DNA of 64,000 nucleotides from Tractidigestivibacter sp050946515 (GTDB taxonomy: Bacteria; Actinomycetota; Coriobacteriia; Coriobacteriales; Atopobiaceae), in the NCBI RefSeq assembly GCF_050946515.1, contig NZ_JBMNUX010000003.1, positions 124,001 through 188,000 on the forward strand. The letters run 5' to 3'. Positions 17,996-28,535 of this stretch are shown one piece after another (the stretch's first letter is position 1; every line of letters starts with the position of its first letter). The translations under genes and the position numbers were made by a program. The notes under the pieces were generated by a model, which had not been told where the DNA came from, made no database searches, and was given only the letters and a program-made list of their open reading frames with translations.

Positions 17996-17999
<4 letters not shown>
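17268..17999 (+). CDS. Amino-acid ABC transporter ATPase, GlnQ type
   Basis: A 243-residue ATPase completing the importer. Walker A is GPSGGGKSTLL, the signature LSGGQQQR, Walker B LLLLDEPTSALD and the switch His lies in VTHEMGFA. The ATG overlaps the end of the permease gene. Its last 4 bp overlap the end of the convergent UvrA-like gene, leaving no room for a separate terminator. Confidence 0.94.
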
Positions 18000-20530
<2,531 letters not shown>

Positions 20531-20590
20531 GCTCTGCTCCCTTTGTGTCGATGCTTGTCCGTACCATTATCGCCCTGGCTTGCCGGCATG

Positions 20591-20664
20591 CCACCGGCAC
20601 CGCCCGCCGCGTTGCCTGCACCGCCCGGCGCGCCACCGGCACCGCCCGCCGCGCCACCTGCCGG
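20591..20664. repeat. GC-rich tandem repeat, about 21 bp unit
   Basis: Roughly three units related to CACCGGCACCGCCCGCCGCG follow each other immediately upstream of the UvrA-like gene, and the last ends in CTGCCGGCTCC at the first palindrome. The units are imperfect. No coding function is supported. Confidence 0.7.
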
Positions 20665-20666
20665 CT

Positions 20667-20888
20667 CCGATTAATAAACACGACGGCGCGAAATCAGGCA
20701 TTAAACTCGAGAATTGGCGTCGCCATGTTTATTAATCGGTGCGGCAGCGTGTTGTGTGGGGCGTGTCTGCGGCGTCGAGCATTGCGCGCCGTCCGGGTTA
20801 GCGAGCCGCCTGGGGGCCAAATAATAAACACAGTGGCGAGTGTCAGTGCGCTATCGCCTGTACTATCCCGTTTCGTGTTTATTATTTT
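20667..20888. repeat. Two palindromes with TAATAAACAC half-sites
   Basis: Palindrome one (20667-20739) pairs CCGATTAATAAACACGACGGC with CGTCGCCATGTTTATTAATCGG. Palindrome two (20819-20888) pairs AAATAATAAACACAGTGGCG with CGTGTTTATTATTT. The central parts differ. The four half-sites share the AT-rich core AATAAACA, which contrasts with the GC-rich surroundings. The pair lies between the leftward enolase and UvrA-like genes. Confidence 0.85.
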
Positions 20889-20965
20889 CCGCGCAGCCTT
20901 GCCCCGCGGATCTGCCTACGCCGCCTTTCCTGTGGGGTCGCTCGGGTCGAATGCACCAAACGGCA

Positions 20966-20996
20966 CAGGGGCGCCCGCGCGATGCGAGCGCCCCTG
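20966..20996. terminator. Candidate hairpin downstream of enolase
   Basis: CAGGGGCGC pairs with GCGCCCCTG around a 13-nt loop just past the enolase stop. No T-tract follows on the enolase strand, so intrinsic termination is uncertain. Confidence 0.35.
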
Positions 20997-21039
20997 CGTC
21001 CAAACGTCTCTAGAGCGGCGACCCTAGCGTCGTTCGTCG

Positions 21040-22344
21040 TTACCTCAGGTTGTAGAACGCCTCTTTGCCCAGGTATTCGGCACTGTCGCCAAGGCTGTCC
21101 TCAATACGCAGCAGCTGGTTATACTTTGCCACGCGGTCGGTGCGCGCCGGCGCGCCGGTCTTGATTTGGCCGGCGTTTGTGGCGACTGCCAGGTCGGCGA
21201 TCGTGGTGTCCTCGGTCTCGCCCGAGCGGTGGGAGACGACGGCCGCATAGCCCGCGCGCTTGGCGGTCTCGATGGCGTCGAGCGTCTCGGTCAGGGTGCC
21301 AATCTGGTTCACCTTGATCAGGATCGCGTTGCCGGCTCCCAGCGAGATGCCCTTCTTCAGGCGCTTGGTGTTGGTGACAAAGAGGTCGTCGCCCACCAGC
21401 TGGACCTTCTTGCCCAGGCGCTCGGTGAGCTTGACCCAGCCGTCCCAGTCCTCCTCGGCCAGGCCGTCTTCGATGGAGACGATGGGGTAGCTCTCGACGA
21501 GCTTCTCCCAGTAGTCGATCATCTGGTCGCTCGTGAGCTCGCGCCCCTCGCCCTTGAGCACGTAGACGCCGCGCTCCTTGTCGTAGAGCTCGCTCGTGGC
21601 GGGGTCCATCGCGAACATGAAGTCGCGGCCTGGCTCGAAGCCGGCAGCCTCGACGGCCTGCATCAGGTAGACGAAGGGCTCGGAGTTGCTCTTGAGGTCG
21701 GGCGCAAAGCCGCCCTCGTCGCCCACGCCGGTGGAGAGGCCCGCGTCCTTCAGGATGGCCTTCAGGGTGTGATAGACCTGCGTTGACCAGCGCAGCGCCG
21801 TCGAGAAGTCAGGCGCGCCGACGGGCATGATCATGAACTCTTGGAAGTCGACGTTGTTGTCGGCGTGCACGCCGCCGTTCAGGATGTTCATCATCGGGAC
21901 GGGCAACGTGTGGGCGCCGGCTCCGCCAAGGTAGGCGTAGAGGGGCAGCCCCGAGCTCGCGGCGGCCGCGCGGGCGATGGCAAGAGAGCAGCCCAGGATC
22001 GCGTTCGCGCCGAGGCGGCCCTTGTTGGGGGTGCCGTCGAGGGCGATCATCGCGAGGTCAGCGCCGCGCTGGTCGAGCGCGTCGCGCCCCACAAGCAGGT
22101 CGGCAAGCTCGCCGTTCACGTGGGCGACGGCCTTCGAGACGCCCTTGCCCAAGAAGCGGCCCTTGTCGTTGTCGCGAAGCTCCACGGCCTCGAACTCGCC
22201 GGTTGACGCGCCGGACGGCACGATGGCGCGGCCGCGCGAGCCGTCGGCAAGCGTGACCTCAACCTCGACGGTGGGGTTGCCACGGGAGTCCAGGACCTCC
22301 CGACCCAAGACTTTAGTGATGGTGCTATAGGCTTCGGTGCTCAT
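21040..22344 (-). CDS. eno: Enolase
   Basis: Phosphopyruvate hydratase, converting 2-phosphoglycerate to phosphoenolpyruvate in glycolysis. The protein is 434 residues from the ATG at 22344, preceded by GGAG at proper spacing; an ATG 12 bases upstream is possible. Hallmarks are the N-terminal REVLDSRGNPTVEVE, the catalytic-loop SGASTGEFEA, the metal-binding EDGLAEEDWDGW and the C-terminal SHRSGETEDTTIADLAV. Length is normal. It is monocistronic and followed by the palindromic region. Confidence 0.97.
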   Translation of the reverse strand: MSTEAYSTITKVLGREVLDSRGNPTVEVEVTLADGSRGRAIVPSGASTGEFEAVELRDNDKGRFLGKGVSKAVAHVNGELADLLVGRDALDQRGADLAMIALDGTPNKGRLGANAILGCSLAIARAAAASSGLPLYAYLGGAGAHTLPVPMMNILNGGVHADNNVDFQEFMIMPVGAPDFSTALRWSTQVYHTLKAILKDAGLSTGVGDEGGFAPDLKSNSEPFVYLMQAVEAAGFEPGRDFMFAMDPATSELYDKERGVYVLKGEGRELTSDQMIDYWEKLVESYPIVSIEDGLAEEDWDGWVKLTERLGKKVQLVGDDLFVTNTKRLKKGISLGAGNAILIKVNQIGTLTETLDAIETAKRAGYAAVVSHRSGETEDTTIADLAVATNAGQIKTGAPARTDRVAKYNQLLRIEDSLGDSAEYLGKEAFYNLR

Positions 22345-22551
22345 GTGAGTCTCCATTCACTCGTAGGTGCCTGTTAGAACGGTACCCACAAGTTTACTTA
22401 AGCTAGCAATTGGGAGGAGATTCACGAAACCTTGAGAAGTGCGAAGGAGCGCCCGGAGCGAGGTTCGAACAAGAAGCGCGCCGGTGAGTGGGGAGAAGTG
22501 TACCGGAACGGCGCCACGCGCGCGAGCAAAGACGTCCGGGAGAAGCGCGCC

Positions 22552-23160
22552 CTACGCGCTTGGCAACACTTTCTCCATAGGCTTGCCCTTTGCGAGCTCG
22601 TCCACGAGCTTGTCGAGCACGCGGACGCGGTGCATCGTGGGGTCCTCCACGGCCGCGACGTCGACGCCACAGACCTTGCCTTTCACCTTGCCCGCTGCGG
22701 GATTGTATGCCGGCGCCTCGTCGAGCCACTGGGCAAAGCTTGCGCCCTCGAGCCGCTCTGCGGTCAGATTGGCGGGGGAGTAGCCAAGCAGCCAGCAGAT
22801 TGCCTGGTCGAGCTCCTCTTTGGTGCGCCCCTTGCGCTCGACCTTGTTCAGGTACGCCTTGTAGTAAAGCGAGGCGGGCCCGTCCACCTGCGCGCAGCAG
22901 AACTCGACCTCCACGCTGTCGCCCGGATGCTTGCCGAGCGCCGTGCGGATGTCCTTGCGAAGGCCAATCACGTAGTAGCGGCTGCCGTCGTCGTGCTTGT
23001 ACGCCACGATGCTCCCGTCGTACGGCGTGCCGTCAAAGCGTGCGTGCACCTTGATGCGTCCCGCGCCGAACACGCGCGGCAGATCATAGGGCACCTCCAC
23101 AAACGCGCCGTCGATGCCGTCGACCTTCTCGATGGTGGCTTTGAACTGGTACGACTTCAT
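22552..23160 (-). CDS. DUF1905-DUF2200 fusion protein
   Basis: A 202-residue protein of unknown function. The first about 95 residues (from YQFKATIEKVDG through VIGLRKDIRTALGKHPGDSV) look like DUF1905, a small beta domain. The rest (IYYKAYLNKVERKGRTKEEL-like region, then WLLGYSPANLTA and KLVDELAKGKPMEKVLP) resembles DUF2200, which is usually a separate protein of about 110 residues. The ATG at 23160 follows GGAGG; the frame extends further upstream without coding signs. It may be a small nucleic-acid or metabolite-binding protein, but no function is assigned. Confidence 0.75.
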   Translation of the reverse strand: MKSYQFKATIEKVDGIDGAFVEVPYDLPRVFGAGRIKVHARFDGTPYDGSIVAYKHDDGSRYYVIGLRKDIRTALGKHPGDSVEVEFCCAQVDGPASLYYKAYLNKVERKGRTKEELDQAICWLLGYSPANLTAERLEGASFAQWLDEAPAYNPAAGKVKGKVCGVDVAAVEDPTMHRVRVLDKLVDELAKGKPMEKVLPSA

Positions 23161-23207
23161 GGCAGCCTCCCTGATGAGCTTGGAACCAGTATACGGGAGG
23201 GCGCGCA

Positions 23208-24719
23208 TCAGCTCTGCCAGAGATACATCACCGCGTAGCTGCGCCAGGGCGACCACGCCAAAGACCGCTCCTTGATCTCTCTTGGGGCAAGACCCTGGAA
23301 GGCGCACTTGACGGCATAGTCCGTCGCGGGCATGGCGTCGGGGTATCCGCAGGTGCGCATCAGCAGGTACTGCGCGGTCCACTCGCCGATGCCGGGAAGG
23401 CCGAGCAGCGCTTGGCGCGTGCGCTTAGGGTCAGCCCCCGGCCCAAGCGTGAGCTCACCCTCTTCTAGCGCCCTCGCGAGCGAGCAGATCGCGCGCTGCT
23501 TCTGGCGCGTCACGCCAAGCGTGCCTAAGCGTGCAGGGACGTCGGGTTCCAGCAGGTCGGAAGCCCGAGGAAAGAGCGCGTCCACGCCTTCCAGCGGCGT
23601 GTCGATTGGGGTTCCCAGCTCAGAGGCCACGCGGCCTGCCAGCGTGGTTGCCGCGCGTACCGTTATCTGCTGCCCAAGCACCGCGCGCACTGTCATCTCA
23701 AACGGGTCGGCGCAGCCCGCCAGCCTGACGCCCGGCGCCGTGTCGACCGCAGCGCCAGAGAGCTCTTGGAAAAACGCCTTCAGCCCCAAGGCTACGGCGT
23801 CGGGCGAGCAGCTCGTGTCAAAGATTCGCTCGACAATGGCTAGCACCTGCGGCAACGCGACTGCCAGCGTCTCTGACGCCCGGCAGACAAGACATGCGCG
23901 CTCGGGGTCGTTTGCTACAGAAAGCCATCCTGTGCGCTCTTCTCCCGTAGCGTCTACGACGCGAACGCTTCGCTGGTAGGTGCCGCCTGAGACGCGCTCC
24001 ACTCCGGGGATGGCACGCGCCGACAGAAAGCGAAGCAGGCGCTCCCATTGAAGGGGCGGCCGGTAGCACACGCGAAAGCTGACGGTGCCGGTAGGAGCGG
24101 GCGCCTCTGCGCCATCTCTCGACGCCGTCTGCCGCAGCTTTGAGGGCGACAGACGGTAGCGCGCCCGAAACTCGTCGTTCAGCCTTCGCTGCGAGCCGAA
24201 CCCCGAAGACAGCGCCACGGCCGACACCGGAAGCGTCGTGTCGGTAAGAAGCCGCTTGGCAAGCAGGAGGCGGCACGTTGAGCGGTACTCTGCGGGCGTC
24301 GTGCCAAAGGTCTGCTCGAAGATTCGCCTCAGCTGGCGCGAGGTGACGCCCACCGCTCGCGCAACCGACTCAACCGAGCGTCCCGCCTCGCCTGAGCGCA
24401 GAAGCTCCGCCGCTCGGTGGGCAATCGCGCTGGTCTCCTTGTTTGCCGGCGCGCCCGGTGCCAGCTCGGGACGGCAGCGCAGGCAGGGACGAAAGCCCGC
24501 CGCTTCCGCTGCGGCGGCCGTCCGGAAGAAGCGGCAGTTCTCAAAGCGCGGAGGTGGAGAGGGGCAGGTGGCGCGGCAATAGATGCCCGTTGTCGTGACC
24601 CCCATGAAGAAGAGGCCGTCGAACTTTGCGTCTTTTGCGAGGTAGGCCTCGTAGCAGCGCTCGTCGCTCAAGCTAGGCTTTGCGGGATTGCCTGCGGGGC
24701 CGGCGGCCTTGCGGGTCAT
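23208..24719 (-). CDS. Ada/AlkA-type DNA alkylation-repair fusion
   Basis: A 503-residue bifunctional protein. The N-terminal Ada zinc domain has four cysteines (IYCRATCP and PCLRCRPE), able to take methyl groups from phosphotriesters. Next is an AraC-type helix-turn-helix (VARAVGVTSRQLRRIFEQ). The C-terminal half is an AlkA-like 3-methyladenine glycosylase with the HhH-GPD motif LLGLPGIGEWTAQY and catalytic Asp in PATDYAVK. It overlaps the upstream ogt gene by 4 bp (ATGA). Together they form an adaptive-response module, with the Ada part probably activating its own operon. Confidence 0.92.
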   Translation of the reverse strand: MTRKAAGPAGNPAKPSLSDERCYEAYLAKDAKFDGLFFMGVTTTGIYCRATCPSPPPRFENCRFFRTAAAAEAAGFRPCLRCRPELAPGAPANKETSAIAHRAAELLRSGEAGRSVESVARAVGVTSRQLRRIFEQTFGTTPAEYRSTCRLLLAKRLLTDTTLPVSAVALSSGFGSQRRLNDEFRARYRLSPSKLRQTASRDGAEAPAPTGTVSFRVCYRPPLQWERLLRFLSARAIPGVERVSGGTYQRSVRVVDATGEERTGWLSVANDPERACLVCRASETLAVALPQVLAIVERIFDTSCSPDAVALGLKAFFQELSGAAVDTAPGVRLAGCADPFEMTVRAVLGQQITVRAATTLAGRVASELGTPIDTPLEGVDALFPRASDLLEPDVPARLGTLGVTRQKQRAICSLARALEEGELTLGPGADPKRTRQALLGLPGIGEWTAQYLLMRTCGYPDAMPATDYAVKCAFQGLAPREIKERSLAWSPWRSYAVMYLWQS

Positions 24720-25225
24720 AGCGCGACCCCCTCCAGCTTGAGAAGCGCGGCCTTTCGCTCGACGCCGCCGGCGTAGCCGGTCAGGCTGCCGTCTGCGCCC
24801 AGCACGCGATGGCAAGGGACGATGATCGAGATGCGGTTTCTCCCCACGGCGGCACCGACCGCCCGCGCCGACGTGCTTCGTCCCGTCGACTCCGCAATCC
24901 TTCGAGCGATGGCTCCGTAGGTGGTCGTCTGCCCATAGGGGATGGTCAGCAGCTCGTCCCAGACGAGCCTCTGGAAAGCCGTGCCATCAGGCGCCAAAGG
25001 CGGCAGGTCATCAAGGCTGGGCTTCTCGCCCGCAAAGTAGCGGTCAAGCCACGCGCGGGCGGATGCCAAGGCGGGAGAGTCGCCCTCCCCATGCGAAAAA
25101 AGCGTGCCGAGGTCGTACTTCTGTCCCACAAACCAAAGTCCGACAAGCGCATCCTCGCGCGCTGCGAGGGTAATGTCGCCCAACGGCGACGCATAGATGC
25201 AGGACGTCTCGCACGTCTCGTCCAT
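24716..25225 (-). CDS. ogt: Methylated-DNA-cysteine S-methyltransferase
   Basis: A 169-residue suicide methyltransferase that reverses O6-methylguanine. The active-site cysteine is in IIVPCHRVLG, with the preceding IPYGQTTTYGAIA helix-turn-helix region and the N-terminal ASPLGDITLAA domain. The ATG at 25225 follows GGGAG. Its stop overlaps the start of the Ada/AlkA gene, giving a two-gene alkylation-repair operon. In enteric Ada the acceptor domain is fused; here it is separate. Confidence 0.94.
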   Translation of the reverse strand: MDETCETSCIYASPLGDITLAAREDALVGLWFVGQKYDLGTLFSHGEGDSPALASARAWLDRYFAGEKPSLDDLPPLAPDGTAFQRLVWDELLTIPYGQTTTYGAIARRIAESTGRSTSARAVGAAVGRNRISIIVPCHRVLGADGSLTGYAGGVERKAALLKLEGVAL

Positions 25226-25425
25226 GTCCGCTCCCTTCTCGTCCGTCCCACGCCTCAATGAAAGCGGATGACGCATCCCAGAGTAGCCATTTTCGGACAT
25301 CGCTGTCTTGCTGTGCCCCAGCACCCTCAGAGTTCGCCTTTCTGGACTGAAAGCTGCTCTACTATTGCAAGCAGCGCGAAACGCAGCAATCCCAGACACA
25401 TAGACGAAGACGACGAGGAAAGGTC

Positions 25426-25536
25426 ATGCCACAGAAGGAGCGTCTGACAGAGGACTTGCTCGCGCGCCTTTTGGAGGCGCCCAGCATCGAGGAATACCTT
25501 GAGCTTCTTGAGGTTCTCCACCTGGGCGTCGATTGA
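25426..25536 (+). pseudogene. Truncated 5' end of a regulator-like gene
   Basis: An ATG with a good GAGGAAAGG site opens a 36-codon frame whose first about 25 residues (ERLTEDLLARLLEAPSIEEY) look like a genuine alpha-helical protein start. It resembles the opening of helix-turn-helix proteins common in Coriobacteriia (from memory, not searched). After about 25495 the frame is simply the antisense of the SPFH gene and stops at 25536. The reading is a gene cut off by a deletion or rearrangement whose breakpoint also removed the end of the SPFH gene. Confidence 0.55.
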
Positions 25537-26590
25537 AGCGATCTTGGAGGTTGCCCCCTCGTCCTGAGCCGTGTTGCTGCTGGTCGCGGAGGCGTTTTGC
25601 GGGTTGAGGGCGCTCGCGAGGTTCATCCCAAAGAGCATGTTGCCGCCCTCGCCCAGACCGTTGTCGCGCACGCCTTGGGCAATCATCTGCTGTGCGGAGA
25701 TGTTTTGCAGCCTGCTGCGATATGTCCTCGTAGGCGCGCACGCCCATGCGCTTTTCGGAGAACTGCCGCACGAGCTCGCGCGACTGGTCCGAGAACTCGA
25801 TGTCCTCGATGGCGACGGAGACGAGCTTGAGCCCGTAGCGCTCGGGCCAGGTTCCCGCGTTGTCCTTCTCCTCTCGGATTTTCTTGCAGATGGCGGTCGT
25901 CTGCGAGGGGAGCTGTGATACCCGAAACTCCGACGAAAGCGCATTGACCGAGGCGACAAACGAGGTCAAGAACTCGCCAGTGAGCTGTCTGCGGGCGCGC
26001 GGGTCATCGAGCGAGTAGGAAGGGCAGTTGGCAGGCACGAAGTTGCGTATGACAAACTCGGGGTCGCTTACCTGCACGCTGATCATGCCATAGGCATAGA
26101 CCTCGAGGTCAGCACCATAGTAGCGGTCGTTGTAGGCAAGCGGACCGTGGGTGCCAAAGCGGATGCCGCGCAGCTCTCGAAGGTTGACGAAGGCCACGTG
26201 CTTGCTCTCGGCGGGCATTCCCGAAAAGGTGACCCTCTCTGCGGCTTGCTCGAGAAGCGACCGTCCGACTCCTCGAATCCCCTGGTCAAGGGCGTCAAAG
26301 ACCGTAGCCTCGCCGTTGTTGTAGGTATGTCCTCCTGGCGTCGTGATGACCTTCTCGATGCCTGATTGGCTGAATATGAACGCCGCCGTGTGCTCGGGAA
26401 CGTAGATGACCGAGCCGTTTGTGATGATGTCCTTGGTTCCCCGGTTGTTTCCGTAGCCGTTCTTCGAGTTCTTCCGCACTCCTGGCGCGACCAACTTGTG
26501 CTCGCTGAAGCTCCCTGCTGTGATGACGTCTCTCCATTGGTCGGAAAGGGCTTCTCCGATGGAGTCGAACGTTGCGTCGAAGATCCCCAT
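25497..26590 (-). pseudogene. Frameshifted, truncated SPFH/YdjI-like protein
   Basis: The first about 290 residues form an SPFH-domain protein of the YdjI type (opening MGIFDATFDSIGEALSDQW). Near 25707-25713 the frame shifts. The expected continuation (NISAQQMIAQGVRDNGLGEG, then VENLKKLKVFLDAG) is in another frame, consistent with one extra base or two missing. The C-terminal SHOCT-like helix is cut at LDAG, at the junction with the truncated gene on the other strand. AGGAGG precedes the ATG, 9 bp after the zinc-ribbon gene. A sequencing error could explain the shift but not the missing end. Confidence 0.75.
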
Positions 26591-26599
26591 AACGGCCTC

Positions 26600-27208
26600 C
26601 TAGAGCGTCTGCTTTGTGTCGCAATAGCTGCACGTGACGACCGATCCCTTGCGACCGACTAGCGGTGCATGGCAGCTGATGCATCGGGCGGTCACTGTGG
26701 CGGGCACCTTGATGGATGTGCCCTTCTTCTTTGGGGAAGGTCTTCCGCCTCCGAAGATTCCGCCGAATGCTCCCTTGGCACTCTCGACAAAGTCGCTGGC
26801 GGCATCAATAGTCTCGTTTCCCGAGCGGATGTCGGAGAGGTCGCCAAGAGCCGCGCTCGTGATGGAGGCCTCCCAGCGCTGCGCGGCGCTTTTTGAGCCT
26901 TGGGAGAAGCTCAGCGTCACCGAGTCATCTGCAATGGCAATGTTGAGGACGTCCTCATCGCGCACCCTCGAGACCAAGAGGCGCGGCACCCCGATGTCGT
27001 CCAGAGTCTGTTCGAGAGGAATCCGCTTGAGGTTGCGAGAAGTCTTGAAGAGCCCTTCGGAGACGTTTGCCACAAGGATGAGGTGCCTGTTGGTGAGGAC
27101 GACCTCCGCGAGGGGGTCTTTGCCGTTAGCGGTGACGAGGCTTGCGTCACTTTGCTGCAGGACGATGAACTCGCCCTGCTCAAGGTTATATGAGTTGCCG
27201 GATTGCAT
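26600..27208 (-). CDS. PH-like/zinc-ribbon protein next to SPFH gene
   Basis: A 202-residue protein of unknown function. The N-terminal half looks like a PH-like beta domain (EGEFIVLQQ-type opening, VVLTNRHLILVANV). A Gly/Lys linker follows (GAFGGIFGGGRPSPKKK), then a C-terminal zinc ribbon with CISCHAPL and CSYCDTKQ. Such proteins are often encoded with SPFH/YdjI proteins, and the SPFH gene follows at once. GAGG lies before the ATG. This gene is intact although its partner is damaged. Confidence 0.7.
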   Translation of the reverse strand: MQSGNSYNLEQGEFIVLQQSDASLVTANGKDPLAEVVLTNRHLILVANVSEGLFKTSRNLKRIPLEQTLDDIGVPRLLVSRVRDEDVLNIAIADDSVTLSFSQGSKSAAQRWEASITSAALGDLSDIRSGNETIDAASDFVESAKGAFGGIFGGGRPSPKKKGTSIKVPATVTARCISCHAPLVGRKGSVVTCSYCDTKQTL

Positions 27209-27268
27209 CTGCGCCTCTGAGTTGTGGTTTTAAGCGACCAAACCACATGGTAGGGGGCCGATAAAAAT

Positions 27269-27322
27269 TTTCCTCAGTTGCCAACTGAATAAGCGCCCCA
27301 ATTCAGTTGGCAACTGAGGAAA
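27269..27322. repeat. Perfect 22-bp inverted repeat, nested palindrome
   Basis: Arms 27269-27290 and 27301-27322 are exact reverse complements (TTTCCTCAGTTGCCAACTGAA and its complement) around a 10-nt loop. Each arm contains its own near-palindrome CAGTTGCCAACTG, so half-sites repeat four times. It lies in the divergent region between the zinc-ribbon gene and the DUF6591-like pseudogene and could be a double operator or a hairpin. Confidence 0.85.
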
Positions 27323-27393
27323 TCGCTTGATAGGTCTTCCAGAATTGACGCCGGCGGAATGTACTTGAGCGTTTGTGCAGAAGGGAGCCTTTC

Positions 27394-28471
27394 ATGGAGT
27401 GGGAGAAAGCCGGGGAGTCCGGAGGAACAGGGGCAACTACAGGCGGAGGCGTCCCCAAGCCGAAGAGCCATAAGGGCAAGATCATTGCGCTTGTGGTAGT
27501 TGTGCTGATCGTTCTCTTTGCGGTCTCGAGGCGCAACTCTGATGAGAGCAAGAATCTCGAATGACCGACTACCGGCTTGGCTACGGTGCTTCCTGAGCCC
27601 AGCACGAAAAAGGGCGAGGTGATTTCCAATAGTGACACGCCCTTCTCTGCCGACCTTTACAAGTGCTCGAGCAGCGACTACTCGGACTATGTTGAGGCAT
27701 GCAAGGAGAAGGGCTTTACGGTTGACGCCGAGACCAATACGACCTCGTATTCTGCGTACAACGAGGAGGGCTACGAGCTTCGTCTCTCGTACTACGAGAG
27801 CAGCGAGGAAATCTCTGTCAGTCTTGAAGCGCCGGTCGAAATGAGCGACCTTGCCTGGTTGACGAGCGCGCCTGGAGCGACTCTTCCCGCTCCGTCCTCA
27901 ACGCGCGGCTCGGTTGTGACGGATAGCTCCACGAGCTATGTCGTGCTGGTTGGCGATATGGACCAGAACGCCTTCTCCGCATACGCCGATCAGTGCAAGG
28001 CTGCCGGGTTCACGGTTGATTACAGCAGCGGAGACACCTTCTATAGTGCGAGCAACGAGGACGGCGTGAAGATTCGTATCGACTACGAGGGCAACAACAC
28101 CGTTCGAATCTCGGCAGACGCCTCGGATGCGAGCTCCACGAGCGCTTCTGTCACTTCTGACAGCTCTTCCGACTCGTCTACCGACACCTCGACCACGGAT
28201 GCGTCGGCGGTGACGCCCGAGTTCAAGGAGATGAGACTCCTACGAGGAGTTCATGAACCAGTACTGCGACTTCATAGAGAAGTACGATGACGCAAGCTCA
28301 GAGGATCAGGCATCTATGCTTGCTGATTACAACAGCATGTTGCAGCAGGAGGCTGATTGGGCTCAGAAGATGGACGAGGTTGATGAGAGCACCCTCAGCG
28401 CGGCGGACGACGCCTACTACCTTGAGGTTACGGCTCGAGTAGAGCAGAGGCTTCTGGAGGTAAGTCAGTAA
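27394..28471 (+). pseudogene. DUF6591-like membrane protein, disrupted twice
   Basis: A start at 27394 (after AAGGGAG) gives 56 residues with a Gly/Thr-rich N-terminus and one membrane helix (IIALVVVVLIVLFAV). An in-frame TGA at 27562 then interrupts. Reading on in frame gives a clear domain repeat (LATVLPEPSTKKGEV, later LPAPSSTRGSVV) as in DUF6591 proteins. The first copy would read EWPTTGLA if the TGA were TGG. Near 28233 the frame shifts (two bases lost or one gained), then resumes as EEFMNQYCDFIEKYDD through TARVEQRLLEVSQ. Two independent lesions point to a real pseudogene. Confidence 0.75.
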
Positions 28472-28535
28472 GCTCAACAAGCGCGGATAATACCCAGCCT
28501 TTGCAGCCTGGCGTGCCTGTGCGCGCCGGGCTGTT

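Noticed and set aside
22455..22490. tRNA-like T-loop (GGTTCGAAC)
   Set aside because: The flanking bases do not form a T-stem and no acceptor, D- or anticodon arm can be drawn.
25497..26590. Phage or virus origin suggested by virion-core-like naming of YdjI proteins
   Set aside because: The SPFH and zinc-ribbon pair is a common bacterial gene pair and no other phage gene is present.
27562..27564. TGA as selenocysteine codon in the DUF6591-like gene
   Set aside because: The protein context expects Trp (EWPTTGLA pattern), and a separate frameshift later in the gene points to decay.
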